From positions 23,579,915 to 23,643,914 of the forward strand of contig CAIIXF020000001.1 of assembly GCA_903813345.2 (NCBI GenBank): DNA of 64,000 bases. Direction: 5' to 3'. The position numbers and the translations under genes were made by a program. The notes beneath the pieces are model-generated. The model did no database searches. It saw only the letters and a program-made list of their open reading frames with translations, and was not told where the DNA came from. Positions 47,901 to 54,131 of this stretch are shown in pieces; position 1 is the stretch's first letter; each line of letters begins with the position of its first letter. Origin of the DNA: Owenia fusiformis (taxonomy: Eukaryota; Annelida; Polychaeta; Sabellida; Oweniidae).

Positions 47901-50331
47901 GTAGTGGCGCTGGTGTAGCAGGACTGGGGAAGATACAACTGACCATAAGATACAGCACACAGAGGTCAAGACTTGTAGTGGTCATACATAAATGTGTGTA
48001 AGTATCGAAGTATCATCATCACTTTTCGTATACACTTCACTGATCTCCTCAGCATTAAAGCAAGTGGGTGCAGCACCACATGAGATTTTGGAAATAGACT
48101 TGCACCCACCTGAAAATCCATTTGCACCCAGAAAAATTATAAAAAATGTGCATATTTTGACCAATTTTGGTCTGAATTGTGAAAATGAGAATTTTGCACC
48201 CACTTGAGAAAATATCCTGTGGAGATCACTGCACTTTTTTTTGTCTTTATATTTCTTGAAAAATGCTCTGCACAGATATACTTTTAATGTTAATATCGAG
48301 AATTGGCTTGAAATCTACATCTGCCATTTTGTCTTGTTTTATGGGATTACTTCACTTGCTCTACAGTCCAATTTACTTCAGTATTGTGCGAGTTACAAGC
48401 AGTAATTTTGCTATGATTTTGATCTTTCACCCCATTTTACACATGATCCTGTTCACCATTTTAAAATGAAGCACTATCAAAACTTTATTTGGATGTCATT
48501 CACAGGAATCTCATACCATGTGACGATGATAACCTTGCAGACCCATATGTCAGGATAAGACTGATGCCTGATAAATCCAGCAAAAAGAAGACCGAAACCA
48601 TCAAGAACCAACTTGACCCCATATTTGATGAAACGTAAGTGCTGTCATTGGAATTGTTGGCAATTGACTCCTTTAACATAAACTGTACATCATTATTCAG
48701 TCTAAATGAGATCTTTTATCATGAAAATTATCATGGATAATAGCACATGTTTCTGGATTTATTTGATGAATATAGTATCTTTATATTAGCAGATCATAGA
48801 CTTAAATTTGTAGCTCTGCCTTTTAATATTATAAATAATGCAGATGTATTTCAACTAAATAATGGATGTATACATATATTGTATTGCACCTTTATGTCTT
48901 AATCAGATCAAACAGATTTGCCCTGTGATCAGATGCATAAATGCTTTGTGTATTAGATGACACAATATTGGACATACCAATGCTTTATTTTTCTATTGAT
49001 TATCTCTGTATATTTATAAGGTGTCTCGTAAGCCGATGTCGGCTGTTGGGTTTTTTAACACATGTATTTTACTTGTAATATTTTAGTTAACCTGTGACAC
49101 AGAAATAAACTATTTTTAAACTATTGGATGACACGATGGTCAAATTATCAGATGGAATATCTGTCAACCCTAAAACTCTTCATTGTAACATGCAATAATT
49201 TTATGTTCTTTTTTCAGATTTGAGTTCAATGTGAACCAAGCAGAGGCAAGTCAGAGACAGCTGGACATTGCAGTGAAGAATTCTGTGGGATTATTCTCTG
49301 GGGCAAGGAAATACATGGGAACGGTACACCACTTTTGCTTCCTTGTAGTATATATATTATATAATGACTTTGAAATGAAGAATTATGTTTTTAGTATGCA
49401 GCCAATGTGTGTGGGTCATATCCACTAGACTAGGTTGATGTAAATATTTAGTCGAGTGTAAAATTGAAGTGACTTGCAACATTGTCAAACATGAAATTCG
49501 CTATTGTTGAATATTATAGAACAAAGTCAATTCAAAGTACTTTCATAAACACATTACTTTCTCTTTAAAGATTTTTACTCAAAAGAAAACTGTGAGTATA
49601 CAGGGTGTCAAAAAACAACGGCACCCCCCTCTACAGCAAAAAGTACTCAATGTTACATGGTGTGTCATAAGACTCATAAGACTCACACTGTGCAGTTGTT
49701 CATATGAATCTCTTTTGTTGTTATTTAAATGCTCTAGAAAGACTTGTAGATGTACAAGTGTAATTGTTATTAAGTCTCAGGTATAGAATATAATCCTTTT
49801 ATTCCAATTCATTTGGAATTAATAACCCTGTAAACATTCAATTATCTGTTTAATTATGGCCAATACATGTACATTATTGTAGACCAGGGAAGATTATCTA
49901 AATTATTTTGCTTTAATTTATGTTGCCCATTGTGTTTTGTGCTGCAGGTTTTAGTGGATCTTAACCAGTTTGATCTGACCAAAGCAGTAACAGAATGGTG
50001 AGAATATGGTTATTACACACTCTGGATTTATATACTACAAAATAGTAATGGAAAGAGAAATGCTTGTCAGACATTGAACCATTTGTTTTATTTTTTAATT
50101 TATTCCATTGTACTCTATAGTTTCTTGAACAACTTCTCTAAAGAACATTTCTGAAAACAGCATTTTTAATGAAACATGAATAAATGCCAAAGCTCATTTT
50201 CAGATTGAATAAAAATACGCTTTGTCATAGAATTATATTCATTATGTTATATAGGCCTATATTTGGTCATTTTATGATTATTTCTCTCTTTATTCAGGTT
50301 TGACTTGGAAGAACCAGAAGACAAAGACTAA
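8675..50331 (+). CDS. ESYT2: Extended synaptotagmin (E-Syt2/3-like), complete, 20 coding exons
   Basis: Exons: 8675-8959, 19192-19233, 19717-19854, 20349-20425, 21933-22089, 22943-22998, 23279-23399, 23795-23894, 24508-24661, 24869-24917, 25571-25660, 40247-40336, 46050-46214, 46515-46667, 47161-47462, 47890-47997, 48506-48634, 49218-49323, 49948-49997, 50298-50331. All are AG/GT bounded and phase-consistent, totalling 2406 nt, or 801 residues plus TAA. Order: N-terminal membrane hairpin, SMP lipid-transfer domain, C2A, C2B, Ser/Pro linker, C2C, matching vertebrate E-Syt2 and E-Syt3. Family role: anchors in the ER, tethers it to the plasma membrane through C2C binding of PI(4,5)P2, and moves glycerolipids through SMP dimers under calcium control by C2A. 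Phylogeny would be needed to choose among E-Syt1, 2 and 3. An upstream in-frame TTG exists, but ATG 8675 gives the family-like start. Confidence 0.95.
9490..9653 (+). repeat. About 66-bp tandem repeat, two and a half copies
   Basis: The block TTGACAATGCT-TATTATATTGCAAGGCC-TGTCATGAC is repeated twice, with a more diverged partial copy upstream (CCGTGGTATTGTTATTGTG). It lies in E-Syt intron 1 just before the LTR element. Confidence 0.65.
9929..10137 (-). repeat. 3' LTR (in element orientation)
   Basis: A 209-bp LTR with TG...CA termini, adjoining the purine tract at 10138-10150 and the CTGGC duplication on its outer side. Confidence 0.92.
10696..14769 (-). CDS. Gag-pol polyprotein of the LTR retrotransposon
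   Basis: One frame of about 1357 codons from the ATG at 14767-14769. In order: a gag-like region; zinc-knuckle cysteines (ending CNNCKEKNHFAAKC); a retropepsin-like protease with DTGA; reverse transcriptase with LPFGLNVSSEIFQ and the IADDIL catalytic block; RNase H with QCDASQTGLGA and HTDHKPLE; an integrase with an HHCC zinc region, the DDE core (GTDLFE, ISDNAGQF, NGKVESA) and a basic tail. The protease-RT-RNase H-integrase order is the Ty3/Gypsy order. Gag and pol share one frame. The element looks whole. Whether it is expressed cannot be told from sequence. Confidence 0.93.
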   Translation of the reverse strand: MAEAEQLQVETEPADRRYQKVSGLHPPNKLDIENLSENWKLWKQQWENYCILANVESQSEKYKIALFQHAIGADALKIYNGLPLANAEMMTLEDIIKAFTDFALGEVNETYERYKFNSRKQKEEESFDTYLYELKALQKTCGFCDCLRESLLRDRLVLGIKDSKEGTTRKRLLEERDLTLNRCIDICRSAESTQLHLDNIQGLSISTTVNKVRKMKWKKKPKANTDAIDGKCRYCTTHHKLKKELCPAWGRTCNNCKEKNHFAAKCPKQKRVRIVEDSSDEDNSSEDYVDALTSINMAKSRTKQDSVGAIMKVGKSLVTFQVDTGATPNLLPVKYVPENVSIKSTATTLKMWNSSTYKPRGKVSLTLKNPKTKTRYSVKFIVVENDQTPLLGSKTAQLMDLITVNDDKFLSAPVLKMTAEDLCTEYKDVFEGDFGTLPGRVTLRTDDTVTPNTVTRQTVPISVRRKLKEKLDKMTSQNVIKPVDKPTKWVSSIALPPKKNGDIRVCIDPRPLNKALKREHYQLPVLDDVSHKLSKGKKKLMSIFDCKNGFHHLVLDEDSSELTTFMTPFGRYKWLRLPFGLNVSSEIFQKRLNMALEGLEGVICIADDILIYGQGETDEDASIDHDKKLKMFLQRCREQNIVLNKLKMKLRQTEVKFMGHLLTADGLKADPEKIKAVIDMPRPTDVTGVQRINGFVQYLAKFLPGISDVLEPIRQLTKKDVSWYWGPSQETAFTKMKKMVTNTPILQYYDPTKELTIQCDASQTGLGACPLQNGQPIAYASRALTDTETRYAQIEKELLAVCWSVKKWHHMTYGRKVVVHTDHKPLESILKKPLDRAPKRLQQMMMRLQRYDIEVKYQPGKLMYLADTLSRAYLKSDSSSDKTERVNMASYLPITSKRLDDIRLKTENDETLQELKKVILNGWPNEKIHLHSLVHPYFNMRDELSVQDGLIFRGERVIIPEKLRPLMKEKIHSSHLGINGCQRRAREYIYWPSMQSEIKQFVSECSICREFETSQTNEKLMSHDIPDRPWQDVGTDLFEFENKEYLVTVDYFSSFFELDYIPDMKSSTVIRKLKANFSRHGIPDKVISDNAGQFISDEFRQFSHEWDFDHFTISPHNSKANGKVESAVKIAKKLLRKCKKSKSDIYLALLDYRNTPTQDMDSSPSQRLMNRRTKTLLPTSNSLLMSRGFNKIDREKLKNKQERQQKYFNRNTKDLKPLEEGQTVRMKPFKLGDKSWKKATIHRRLDERSYEVETDKGDLLRRNRVHLRYSSEKPTPPISNSNSSCPEPKPVQLSPTKISSPTPIKSKQATPKIYQESNRETPNFSNSPTVKTPVKSRPSRDKKPPNYLADYDTKFSK
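14889..15097 (-). repeat. 5' LTR (in element orientation)
   Basis: A 209-bp LTR matching 9929-10137 except at one position. The internal side adjoins the primer-binding-site candidate, and the outer side the second CTGGC. Confidence 0.92.
15103..17286. other. E-Syt intron 1, part right of the LTR element
   Basis: AT-rich and non-coding as far as I can see. It holds an old copy (16277-16460) of the GGCAATAACTCA repeat family. Confidence 0.5.
16277..16460 (+). repeat. GGCAATAACTCA-family repeat, old copy
   Basis: TTATCCCACTGAATGAAGTT, then TCTGTCTGTTCATCTGTCTG and GGCAATAACTCAAAAACC. The same order occurs at 32370-32640, where the middle part reads CCGTCCGTCCG. This copy appears CpG-decayed. 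The family class is not known to me. Confidence 0.6.
17287..18481 (+). repeat. 23-bp minisatellite, about 52 copies
   Basis: Unit TATCATGAGGTATAGCCAGTGTG repeated over 1195 bp with very few variants (GTA for GTG, single A/G changes). It lies in E-Syt intron 1, about 0.7 kb before exon 2. No frame is open through it. Confidence 0.97.
19192..23399 (+). CDS. ESYT2: E-Syt exons 2-7: SMP lipid-transfer domain
   Basis: Residues 96-292. Exon 2 codes VFYPDIERAEWVNN, close to the vertebrate VYFPDTERAEWLN. Then come IIGQLWPFIGDYVKKIL, GVKVYTEHVSRDEIVMDLEI, IHGTMRVVMSPLIPVSPLIG, DLGNVLDIPGL and AFLVLPNRIPVQL. Together these are a full SMP/TULIP half-barrel, which dimerises into a tube for acyl chains. 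No expected block is missing. Confidence 0.93.
20101..20190 (+). repeat. 20-bp tandem repeat, about 4.5 copies
   Basis: Unit ATGAGTATACTACTGAGTA, in E-Syt intron 3. Confidence 0.9.
23457..23563 (-). repeat. Dispersed short repeat, copy 3 (reverse)
   Basis: Reverse copy in synaptotagmin intron 7, reading ACTTTTTGTGGACAG, GGTTGGTGGTCAG, TGTGTCAAATGGCAGGTGGT and GTTAATGCCTTG. Confidence 0.7.
23795..25660 (+). CDS. ESYT2: E-Syt exons 8-11: C2A domain
   Basis: Residues 293-423. GVLRMHIIGARDLKRAD, GKGKSDPYAVIHVG, TVTPGWNTYFEAIV and LEIKDEDPGEDDRLG follow the C2 fold order. Acidic residues in the SDPY and DEDPGEDD loops are kept, so calcium binding is expected as in vertebrate C2A. Exon 11 codes the last strand (WMPLGDVETGMVHVCLSWL) and the short C2A-C2B connection. 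Confidence 0.93.
23980..24135. mobile_element. Fold-back MITE, about 155 bp
   Basis: Inverted arms: TAAGCCCTGAACTCGATGCA and CTGAATCATTCCACT on the left; on the right, inverted, TAAAGCCCAAGACTTCAATG and CTGATTCATTCCACT. There is a short unpaired centre. No target duplication could be fixed, so the superfamily is open. Confidence 0.6.
24978..24989 (+). promoter_or_regulatory. CTCF-like core CCACCAGGTGGC (forward)
   Basis: Exact fit to the vertebrate and insect CTCF core CCASYAGRKGGC, in E-Syt intron 10. Flanking bases (AGTTTCACCACCAGGTGGCT) resemble the second site at 37247, so both may derive from one repeat. Binding is unproven. Confidence 0.35.
28161..28236 (-). repeat. Dispersed short repeat, copy 4 (reverse, shortened)
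   Basis: A shorter reverse copy in the large synaptotagmin intron, reading AGTCTCCAACTTTTTTGTG, TTTGTAACAAATGGCATG and TTAATGCCTTG. Confidence 0.65.
28438..29489. mobile_element. Tc1/mariner-like element with about 210-bp inverted repeats
   Basis: A 1052-bp element between TA (or TATA) duplications. Ends read CAAGGGGCGATCCATATATT on both strands. The inverted repeats continue for roughly 210 bp at about 90 percent identity. Each contains an RFX X-box-like site (28588-28601 and 29326-29339). The central 600 bp has a 95-codon plus-strand frame with no recognisable transposase motif. Confidence 0.75.
29326..29339. promoter_or_regulatory. RFX X-box consensus GTTACCATGGCAAC inside a transposon inverted repeat
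   Basis: Perfect fit to the palindromic X-box GTTRCCATGGYAAC bound by RFX factors. The partner arm has one mismatch (28588-28601, GCTGCCATGGTAAC). Function is not implied by sequence alone. Confidence 0.4.
30126..31448 (-). CDS. Class A peptide-type GPCR (FMRFamide-receptor-like), intronless, nested antisense
   Basis: 440 codons from ATG (31446-31448) to TGA (30126-30128). The N-terminus of about 100 residues has several N-glycosylation sites (NYT, NTS, NFT, NIS, NVT). Seven hydrophobic segments follow. TM1 has GN (120-121), TM2 LAIVD (144-148), TM3 ends DRY (209-211) followed by IAICHPL, TM6 has ICMLP, and TM7 has NSAINFFTYC (392-401). The pattern DRYIAICHPL plus NSxxNFxxYC resembles invertebrate FMRFamide-type peptide receptors; no ligand can be assigned. 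Odd points: position 3.25, normally Cys, is Ala185, while the ECL2 Cys263 remains; the NPxxY proline is Phe397. The tail carries two Cys near 406 and a basic run. It lies wholly inside E-Syt intron 11 on the opposite strand. Confidence 0.85.
   Translation of the reverse strand: MIKNNMASNLQMTTTNMKTTVNYTTPASIYENTETPNLNTSMKNANFTAITNSNEVTHSHTMSSTDTNISTKNSNVTWEMPDFCRFPYHSSDGELIEVNRFIMYTMYDVVTAIAVTGLIGNTLSFIVLYKDKAKGTSMFYFKALAIVDWLACASYIAFEIHIVLYPHSHVLDTSLDATHDMMIIAPYTQYTILYFTSLSSWILVAISVDRYIAICHPLHAPRFSTLKRVKGTLVTIIFAVLCIHIPRFLEYQITRNSPFPHPCTLEDFYEMEATPLYKTKGYMIGFRVMTYSVLATVTPIVLVLVLNLILVVTISKAAKRRATISNRDQPSNRAERNLSVTLISLAIVFLICMLPSFIYSFTKMISLIDKKIIPSDDKTRLLEFKNLMRVLNSAINFFTYCVARAGFRRNLIRILCRKKKKELSRSDLYSIRMTEIETTV
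31449..32369. other. Upstream region of the nested GPCR
   Basis: Presumed promoter and 5' UTR of the GPCR (minus strand). AT-rich with a duplicated CAAGGCTCTCCA motif at about 32208-32240. No exon or clear core element was identified. Confidence 0.35.
32370..32640 (+). repeat. GGCAATAACTCA-family repeat, younger copy
   Basis: ATTATCCCATCGAACTAAGT, CCGTCCGTCCGTACG, CCGTCCGTCCGGGCAATAAC, then TTTTGTTCATATTTTGTACA and AAATGGCGGC. Same order as 16277-16460, but the CpGs are retained. Confidence 0.65.
32650..33070 (+). repeat. About 145-bp tandem repeat, three copies
   Basis: Each unit has GAGCGATTTTGTTCATATTT, GATATGTGAATACT, a TGTCT-T-A-A-ACTT stretch, and GGCCATTTT-AAAAATGGC. It continues the 3' part of the neighbouring GGCAATAACTCA repeat and is probably an internal expansion of it. 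Confidence 0.75.
34158..34545 (+). repeat. CpG-rich TTCG/TGCG/TCCG tetranucleotide array
   Basis: About 390 bp of degenerate 4-bp units (GTTCGTGCGTGCGTTCGTCC and similar), far richer in CpG than the rest of the window. Frames rich in Val, Arg and Cys through it are artefacts. Confidence 0.9.
34567..35290 (+). repeat. GGAA/GCAA purine array
   Basis: About 720 bp of GGAAGGAAGCAAGGAA-type units on the plus strand, directly after the CpG array. It keeps long open frames in several phases on both strands only because the unit lacks stops. Confidence 0.95.
36573..36605 (+). repeat. Solitary CAGGGTG-type element end
   Basis: CAGGGTGGGCCAAAAACATT after a TA. A similar lone end, CAGGGTGGTCCAAAAAAAAG, lies at 37489. 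Both point the same way, so they are not a pair. Confidence 0.4.
37247..37258 (-). promoter_or_regulatory. CTCF-like core CCACCAGGTGGC (reverse)
   Basis: Same 12-mer on the minus strand, flanked by AGTTTCG before it. With the site at 24978 it is convergent, 12.3 kb apart, enclosing the nested GPCR. The core is almost palindromic, so orientation depends on one central base. Confidence 0.35.
39669..40093 (+). repeat. 31-bp minisatellite, about 13-14 copies, with 4-unit higher order
   Basis: Unit CAACCCTTAGACAACTCATC plus CCTGGACAAAT. Variants (GGACAAGT, GTACAAAT with TTAAAC, CCTGACAAAT, GGACAAAT) recur in the same order, giving a 124-bp higher-order unit repeated about twice. It ends about 150 bp before E-Syt exon 12. 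Confidence 0.92.
40247..46667 (+). CDS. ESYT2: E-Syt exons 12-14: C2B domain, calcium ligands apparently lost
   Basis: Residues 424-559. CVILVYVDSAANLP begins the domain; AEPSSYVILTVGQEEKVKTP, NNPRYEKFYQFLVKNP, IEIRDKKGGDKKIGSLLVP and NSGPQSTINLKLALK complete it. The usual DPY and DxDxxxxD loops read EPSSY and RDKKGGDKK, so acidic ligands are mostly absent. E-Syt2 C2B is likewise thought not to bind calcium. A 14.6-kb intron precedes exon 12 and a 5.7-kb intron follows it. Confidence 0.92.
42388..43193. mobile_element. Unassigned inverted-repeat element with an internal terminus copy
   Basis: Ends CTATCACACCAAACTAGTTC (left) and the same inverted (right), preceded by CTAACCC on each side. 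A third, inverted copy of the terminus (CTGGTTCTGGTGTGATAG) lies inside near 42795-42815. The interior is rich in ACGTTC, CGTCGT and GTTCTTA words, unlike the AT-rich flanks. It looks like two or more related modules of roughly 400 bp. No transposase was seen and the target duplication was not resolved. Confidence 0.6.
43546..44103 (+). mobile_element. Mariner-type element relic, deletion derivative with transposase C-terminal fragment
   Basis: 558 bp between TA dinucleotides. Ends CAGGGTGAGCAAAAAAAGCA and, inverted, CAGGGTGAGCCAAAAAGGTA, with homology inward for over 150 bp. Between 43730 and 43850 the plus strand codes DLCLFQRNVYTNNPRSIREL and KQEVRRKMRVIT. This matches the C-terminal pattern of Tc1/mariner transposases (NPxDFxLWxxLKxxVYxNNPRTIxELK). 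Most of the transposase is gone, so the copy is non-autonomous. Confidence 0.8.
46655..46752 (+). repeat. 28-bp tandem repeat at an E-Syt splice donor
   Basis: AAGATTTAACATGGAGAAAC-TCAAGT repeated three times, beginning at the exon 14 donor (46667/46668). The donor itself is intact. Confidence 0.85.
47161..47462 (+). CDS. ESYT2: E-Syt exon 15: Ser/Pro-rich C2B-C2C linker
   Basis: A 302-nt exon, residues 560-660. It is rich in Pro, Ser, Glu and Asp (for example SPASTPVDQPESPSDPKP) and predicted disordered. Vertebrate E-Syt2 has a similar linker before its last C2 domain. Sequence conservation is low here; the call rests on position and continuous frame. Confidence 0.9.
47890..50331 (+). CDS. 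ESYT2: E-Syt exons 16-20: C-terminal C2 domain (C2C)
   Basis: Residues 660-801. GKIQLTIRYSTQRSRLVVVI, LADPYVRIRLMPDKSSKKK, NQLDPIFDETFEFNV, QRQLDIAVKNSVG and the tail DLEEPEDKD with stop TAA (50329-50331). The DKSSKKKTET strand supplies the basic patch expected for PI(4,5)P2 binding at the plasma membrane. The splitting of this C2 domain over five exons is well supported by phase. Confidence 0.93.
48038..48232. mobile_element. Small inverted-repeat element (CACTGATCTCC ends)
   Basis: Left CACTGATCTCCTCAGCATTA and AAGCAAGTGGGTGCA; right, inverted, CAGTGATCTCCACAGGATAT and CAAGTGGGTGCA. About 195 bp in E-Syt intron 16. A related one-ended piece lies at about 60262-60305. CAG-type ends hint at hAT, but no 8-bp duplication was confirmed. 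Confidence 0.55.
49602..49640 (+). repeat. Solitary CAGGGTG-type element end
   Basis: TA then CAGGGTGTCAAAAAACAACG resembles one terminus of the mariner-like elements elsewhere in the window, but I found no matching inverted end nearby. Confidence 0.4.
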
Positions 50332-53300
50332 AATGCTTCCATAGACTTGCCATACTACAATATGCACCTGAACAAAACATTAACAGTCAGACCAAAATAC
50401 ACTACCAGTAGCTTAGATTCACACAATGGCTTGCAACAAAGGGATAGAGATCTTGACTAAACATGCACATAGAATTTAATGAGTCATTCTGGAATATGGA
50501 GTATGGAATATGAAATTTTAGTTCTCTGAATTCAATTTAGTTCAAATACTGTTGCTCAAAAACATTTGTTTCTCATAAATGGAAATTGTCAAAAATATGC
50601 CAAATTGTTAGTTAGAAATTGTCAAATTGTTAGACTTGTACGGTATAGGACACTGTTTTTCTGTTGAATAATGTTCAATGAGCCTGAAAAACAATAACAA
50701 TATGGAGTATGACAAATCTGTTTGATATGGTGGTCTATAAAAGTGTATATAACATAACACTGTATCTAATATACTCTTAGATATCATATTCATGTAATAT
50801 TTCTACATAAAGTCTAATGAATGTATGGTATATGTTTTATATTTGAAGTTTTGAATTTTAGCCATGGTTTTAATTTATGTACTTTCAATTCACATATGTT
50901 ACAATGAACTTATTGTCAGTATGAAATCCTATTTTAGTTACCCACTACCCTTTTTCTCATATGATAATTCACTAGATATACTTGAGTATAAGCACACGTT
51001 CAGAATTTAACCCCATGCCAAGTTTGATTTGGTCAGCTTATTTTTCAGCATGTATAGAAAAAACAGATTGGATTTATAATTCAAAATAATTCATAATAGC
51101 AACTTGTTCATAATACAGTTTTGACCAGTAGAACTATAAGTTCATCCTAATGATACCCCCATCCCATAGAAACTTACTTTTAAGGTGATATTTTAGAAGT
51201 GCCTATTATATATTTTCAATTATTCAGCATATGTGATGGTCCAATTCTTGCTATTAATTATAACAAGATAATCTTGTGGATGATTTTAAACTTAAATGTA
51301 AATTATTAAGCTTATTACTAAATATTATTCCTTACGATATTTGGAACATATAGATATACAGTATAGGTGTTGGGTTATATATTTTGTACGATTATAGTTA
51401 TATTTGAAATTAACTATTTAATCCCAACATGTATTTATAAATACATTATTTGTCATTTCACCATTCATCAAAACTGTTTCCATTTACATGTGTAAAAAGC
51501 TTTTTGTATATATAATATGTAGTATGTTATTTTACAATGTTCCGCATTTTGTATTTTGTATACTTGTACATAGAGGTGCTAGGTTTCCATTTAGATTTCG
51601 TAATATGAATATTAAACACATGTATCCAAGATTGAAAAAGTCGAAACAGAACTCAAACCATTGAAATCATATTTGAAAACAGAATTACTTATTTTTGGAG
51701 AAATTTTAGAAATGCTCAAAAATGCTCATGATTGCTTTTGTTTATTTAAAGAATAAATAATGATAGACCATTCAATGGTGAAATTCAGCATTAGTTGAAC
51801 AGAATGTCCTAGAAAGCACTGACATTCTGTCCAACGAGTGTAGAATTTAATCATATTGAATATTGAATCATTATTTATTCTGATTCAAACATAAAAAATG
51901 AAAACAATGTTCAGAAAATTGGGGAACTATGCTCGATGAAATAACCAAACTTTCCTTTCCCAGGTGTGACATCACAGTACAACACTATACAATGATTCAC
52001 GGATGATTAAATAGATTCACAGTCATTCATGTATGGAAAATTAGAGCACAGCTATGCTGCATCCTGATTGGTTAAGAAACTCATGAGAGAATGGTCATGT
52101 CTGATTTCAGAATAATTAAGAAATTGACATCTTTGATACATGTCTTTAACTTGCTTGCTCATCTACTAATAATACTTGTGATTACTGATTATTGATACAA
52201 GATTTGATTCTTAAATTCAGTTCAGTTTAGTCTAGTTTATTTGTGCTAGCAATATGAAAAACTGTAAAGATACAGTAATCACAGCAGTTGGCACGAATTT
52301 CTGTCTTCCAGACATATGAAATGAAATGATTAATTATAAGAGGAGCCAGGCTTTATGACACACTGAGATAGCATGAATTTTTTATTTTCTATTGTAATAC
52401 ACTGATACATGGGAAATATTTTTTGTCTATGTTAGTAAAACAGCCTCATAAAATGATTGTGTTGTTCCTTTTTCACTGCAGACTATTTCTTCACTCTTTT
52501 TGTGATGCCAAAGATTGCAGATATCTTTTTCTTTCTAGCTTATTTGTTTAATAATTAAAGAGTCTACAACAGATTAGCAATGCTTTGAGGTTAAATTCAT
52601 CAAAACCAAAGATCTGCGTTGGTGAATTACAACTTTAATTTGAATATGTGGACTTAATAATGCGTTTGGTGTAAATTATAGTTATAGTTAAAACCTGAAA
52701 TGCTGTGATTTTAAATTTTAGTCTTTGAAGTATGAGCAGGTCTACATACATGTACGCTATCTATCTCCAATGAGTAGAAAATATCTTGAGAATATATCAA
52801 AGTAGCTTTTCTATGAGTTAAGTGCAGAACATCACTAATATTAATTGCTCAGAATATATTTCCAATTGTTATGCTTTTTAAAGTAGATGCTATTAAATAT
52901 ATTGTTAAGTTTTGTGTTACATTTTATATATGTGTGATATCAAGTTCATAAGAAAATGTAATTATAAATACATGTTTAATATTGCTAAATTGAAAATCTT
53001 ATTTTGTAAAGTAAAAACGAAACATATCGATATTTTGGGTATGAATTGATATTTGTGGATTTGCCTTTATGATATTTAAGAAATTAGCATGAGGAGAAAA
53101 TACTCATGTATTTGGTTTGAGTTTTACATAAATATTAGATATATCAGACATAAGAATTAACATATGTGAAATGTATAATTAAATAAATATAACACATTTT
53201 CAATTGTATGATATAGGAGATGGTACTTTGGTACTTAAACATGTTTCATTTATTTCTCATAGTTTTAACCGTTGTTTATAATTTTTACATTATATTGAAC

Positions 53301-53365
53301 ACTCTTACAACACCTCGTGAATTGTTAGATGCAATAAATATATGAAAATAAATAAACAAAATATT
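50332..53365 (+). other. E-Syt 3' UTR with poly(A) signals
   Basis: AT-rich sequence with no reading frame of note. AATAAA hexamers cluster at 53333-53338 and 53348-53353, which I take as the likely transcript end; earlier hexamers (for example 51753) could give shorter forms. A near-palindromic stretch at 51751-51880 would fold into a long hairpin in the RNA. Confidence 0.55.
51751..51880. repeat. 130-bp imperfect fold-back in the E-Syt 3' UTR
   Basis: Arms begin GAATAAATAATGAT on both strands and meet again at ACAGAATGTC near the centre, with scattered mismatches between. It could be a degraded MITE or a functional RNA hairpin. No clear target duplication was seen. Confidence 0.55.
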
Positions 53366-53393
53366 TTTGTGTTCAGTTTTTATGTCAGCGCCA

Positions 53394-53508
53394 TATTGTT
53401 ATAGTCTTCAACTTTTTTTGTGGACAGTTTTCAAAATTTGGTGGTCACTGTTTGGAGTTTGGTGTCTACAATTTGCTATAACTTAGAAGGTGGTCACATT
53501 TTGTCATG
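53394..53508 (-). repeat. Dispersed short repeat, copy 5 (reverse)
   Basis: Reverse copy just beyond the synaptotagmin poly(A) signals. It starts with ATTGTTATAGTCTTCAAC and ends near GGTGGTCACATTTTG. It may overlap the transcript end. Confidence 0.65.
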
Positions 53509-54131
53509 TAATATACCCGGTCTGTCATATAATTATACCATCAACAGGAATAAGTGTATGTTCAAAGTGACAAGTGTGATTGGTGGCAATGGCATTCAAT
53601 GAATTGAGGAAAATATTTATGCTGCCATTTTGGTGTTTTGACAATGCTGGATCACACTATATCCAAATGGAATGTTTTGTACATAGCACTGGCATATTTA
53701 AGCAGAACATAATACTTATGTTTAGTAAAATAACATATCTTTTATTTCTGTCTGAATCGAATGATAATATGCATTTCAAACAAAAGCCATAAGCAAATAG
53801 GCTCTAGCTGCAAAATACAATGGATTTTCAGCAACACACAAACTGCCTTAAAGGTTTTACCCAGGGTGTCGTCAAAGGGACTAGCTCATTGGATATGTAC
53901 GATGTTCAAACTGAACATTCAATAAGTTGACTCTTAGAATTTTCAACATATTCATGCAAACTTCACTTTTTACAGACAGGGTGTAAAAAACTTTTCTGAA
54001 AGTGAAAAATCAGCGATTTATACCAACAGGTTCTAATCAAGCCTTTTCTATTTTGTATCACACAGAAGTACATAATTTCACTGAAATCAAAATGAAAATC
54101 TAACAATAATTTTTCCCCCAAGATCAAACTA

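Noticed and set aside
48038-48207. Overlapping frames on both strands near E-Syt exon 16
   Set aside because: They fall in a small inverted-repeat element and mirror each other because of its symmetry.
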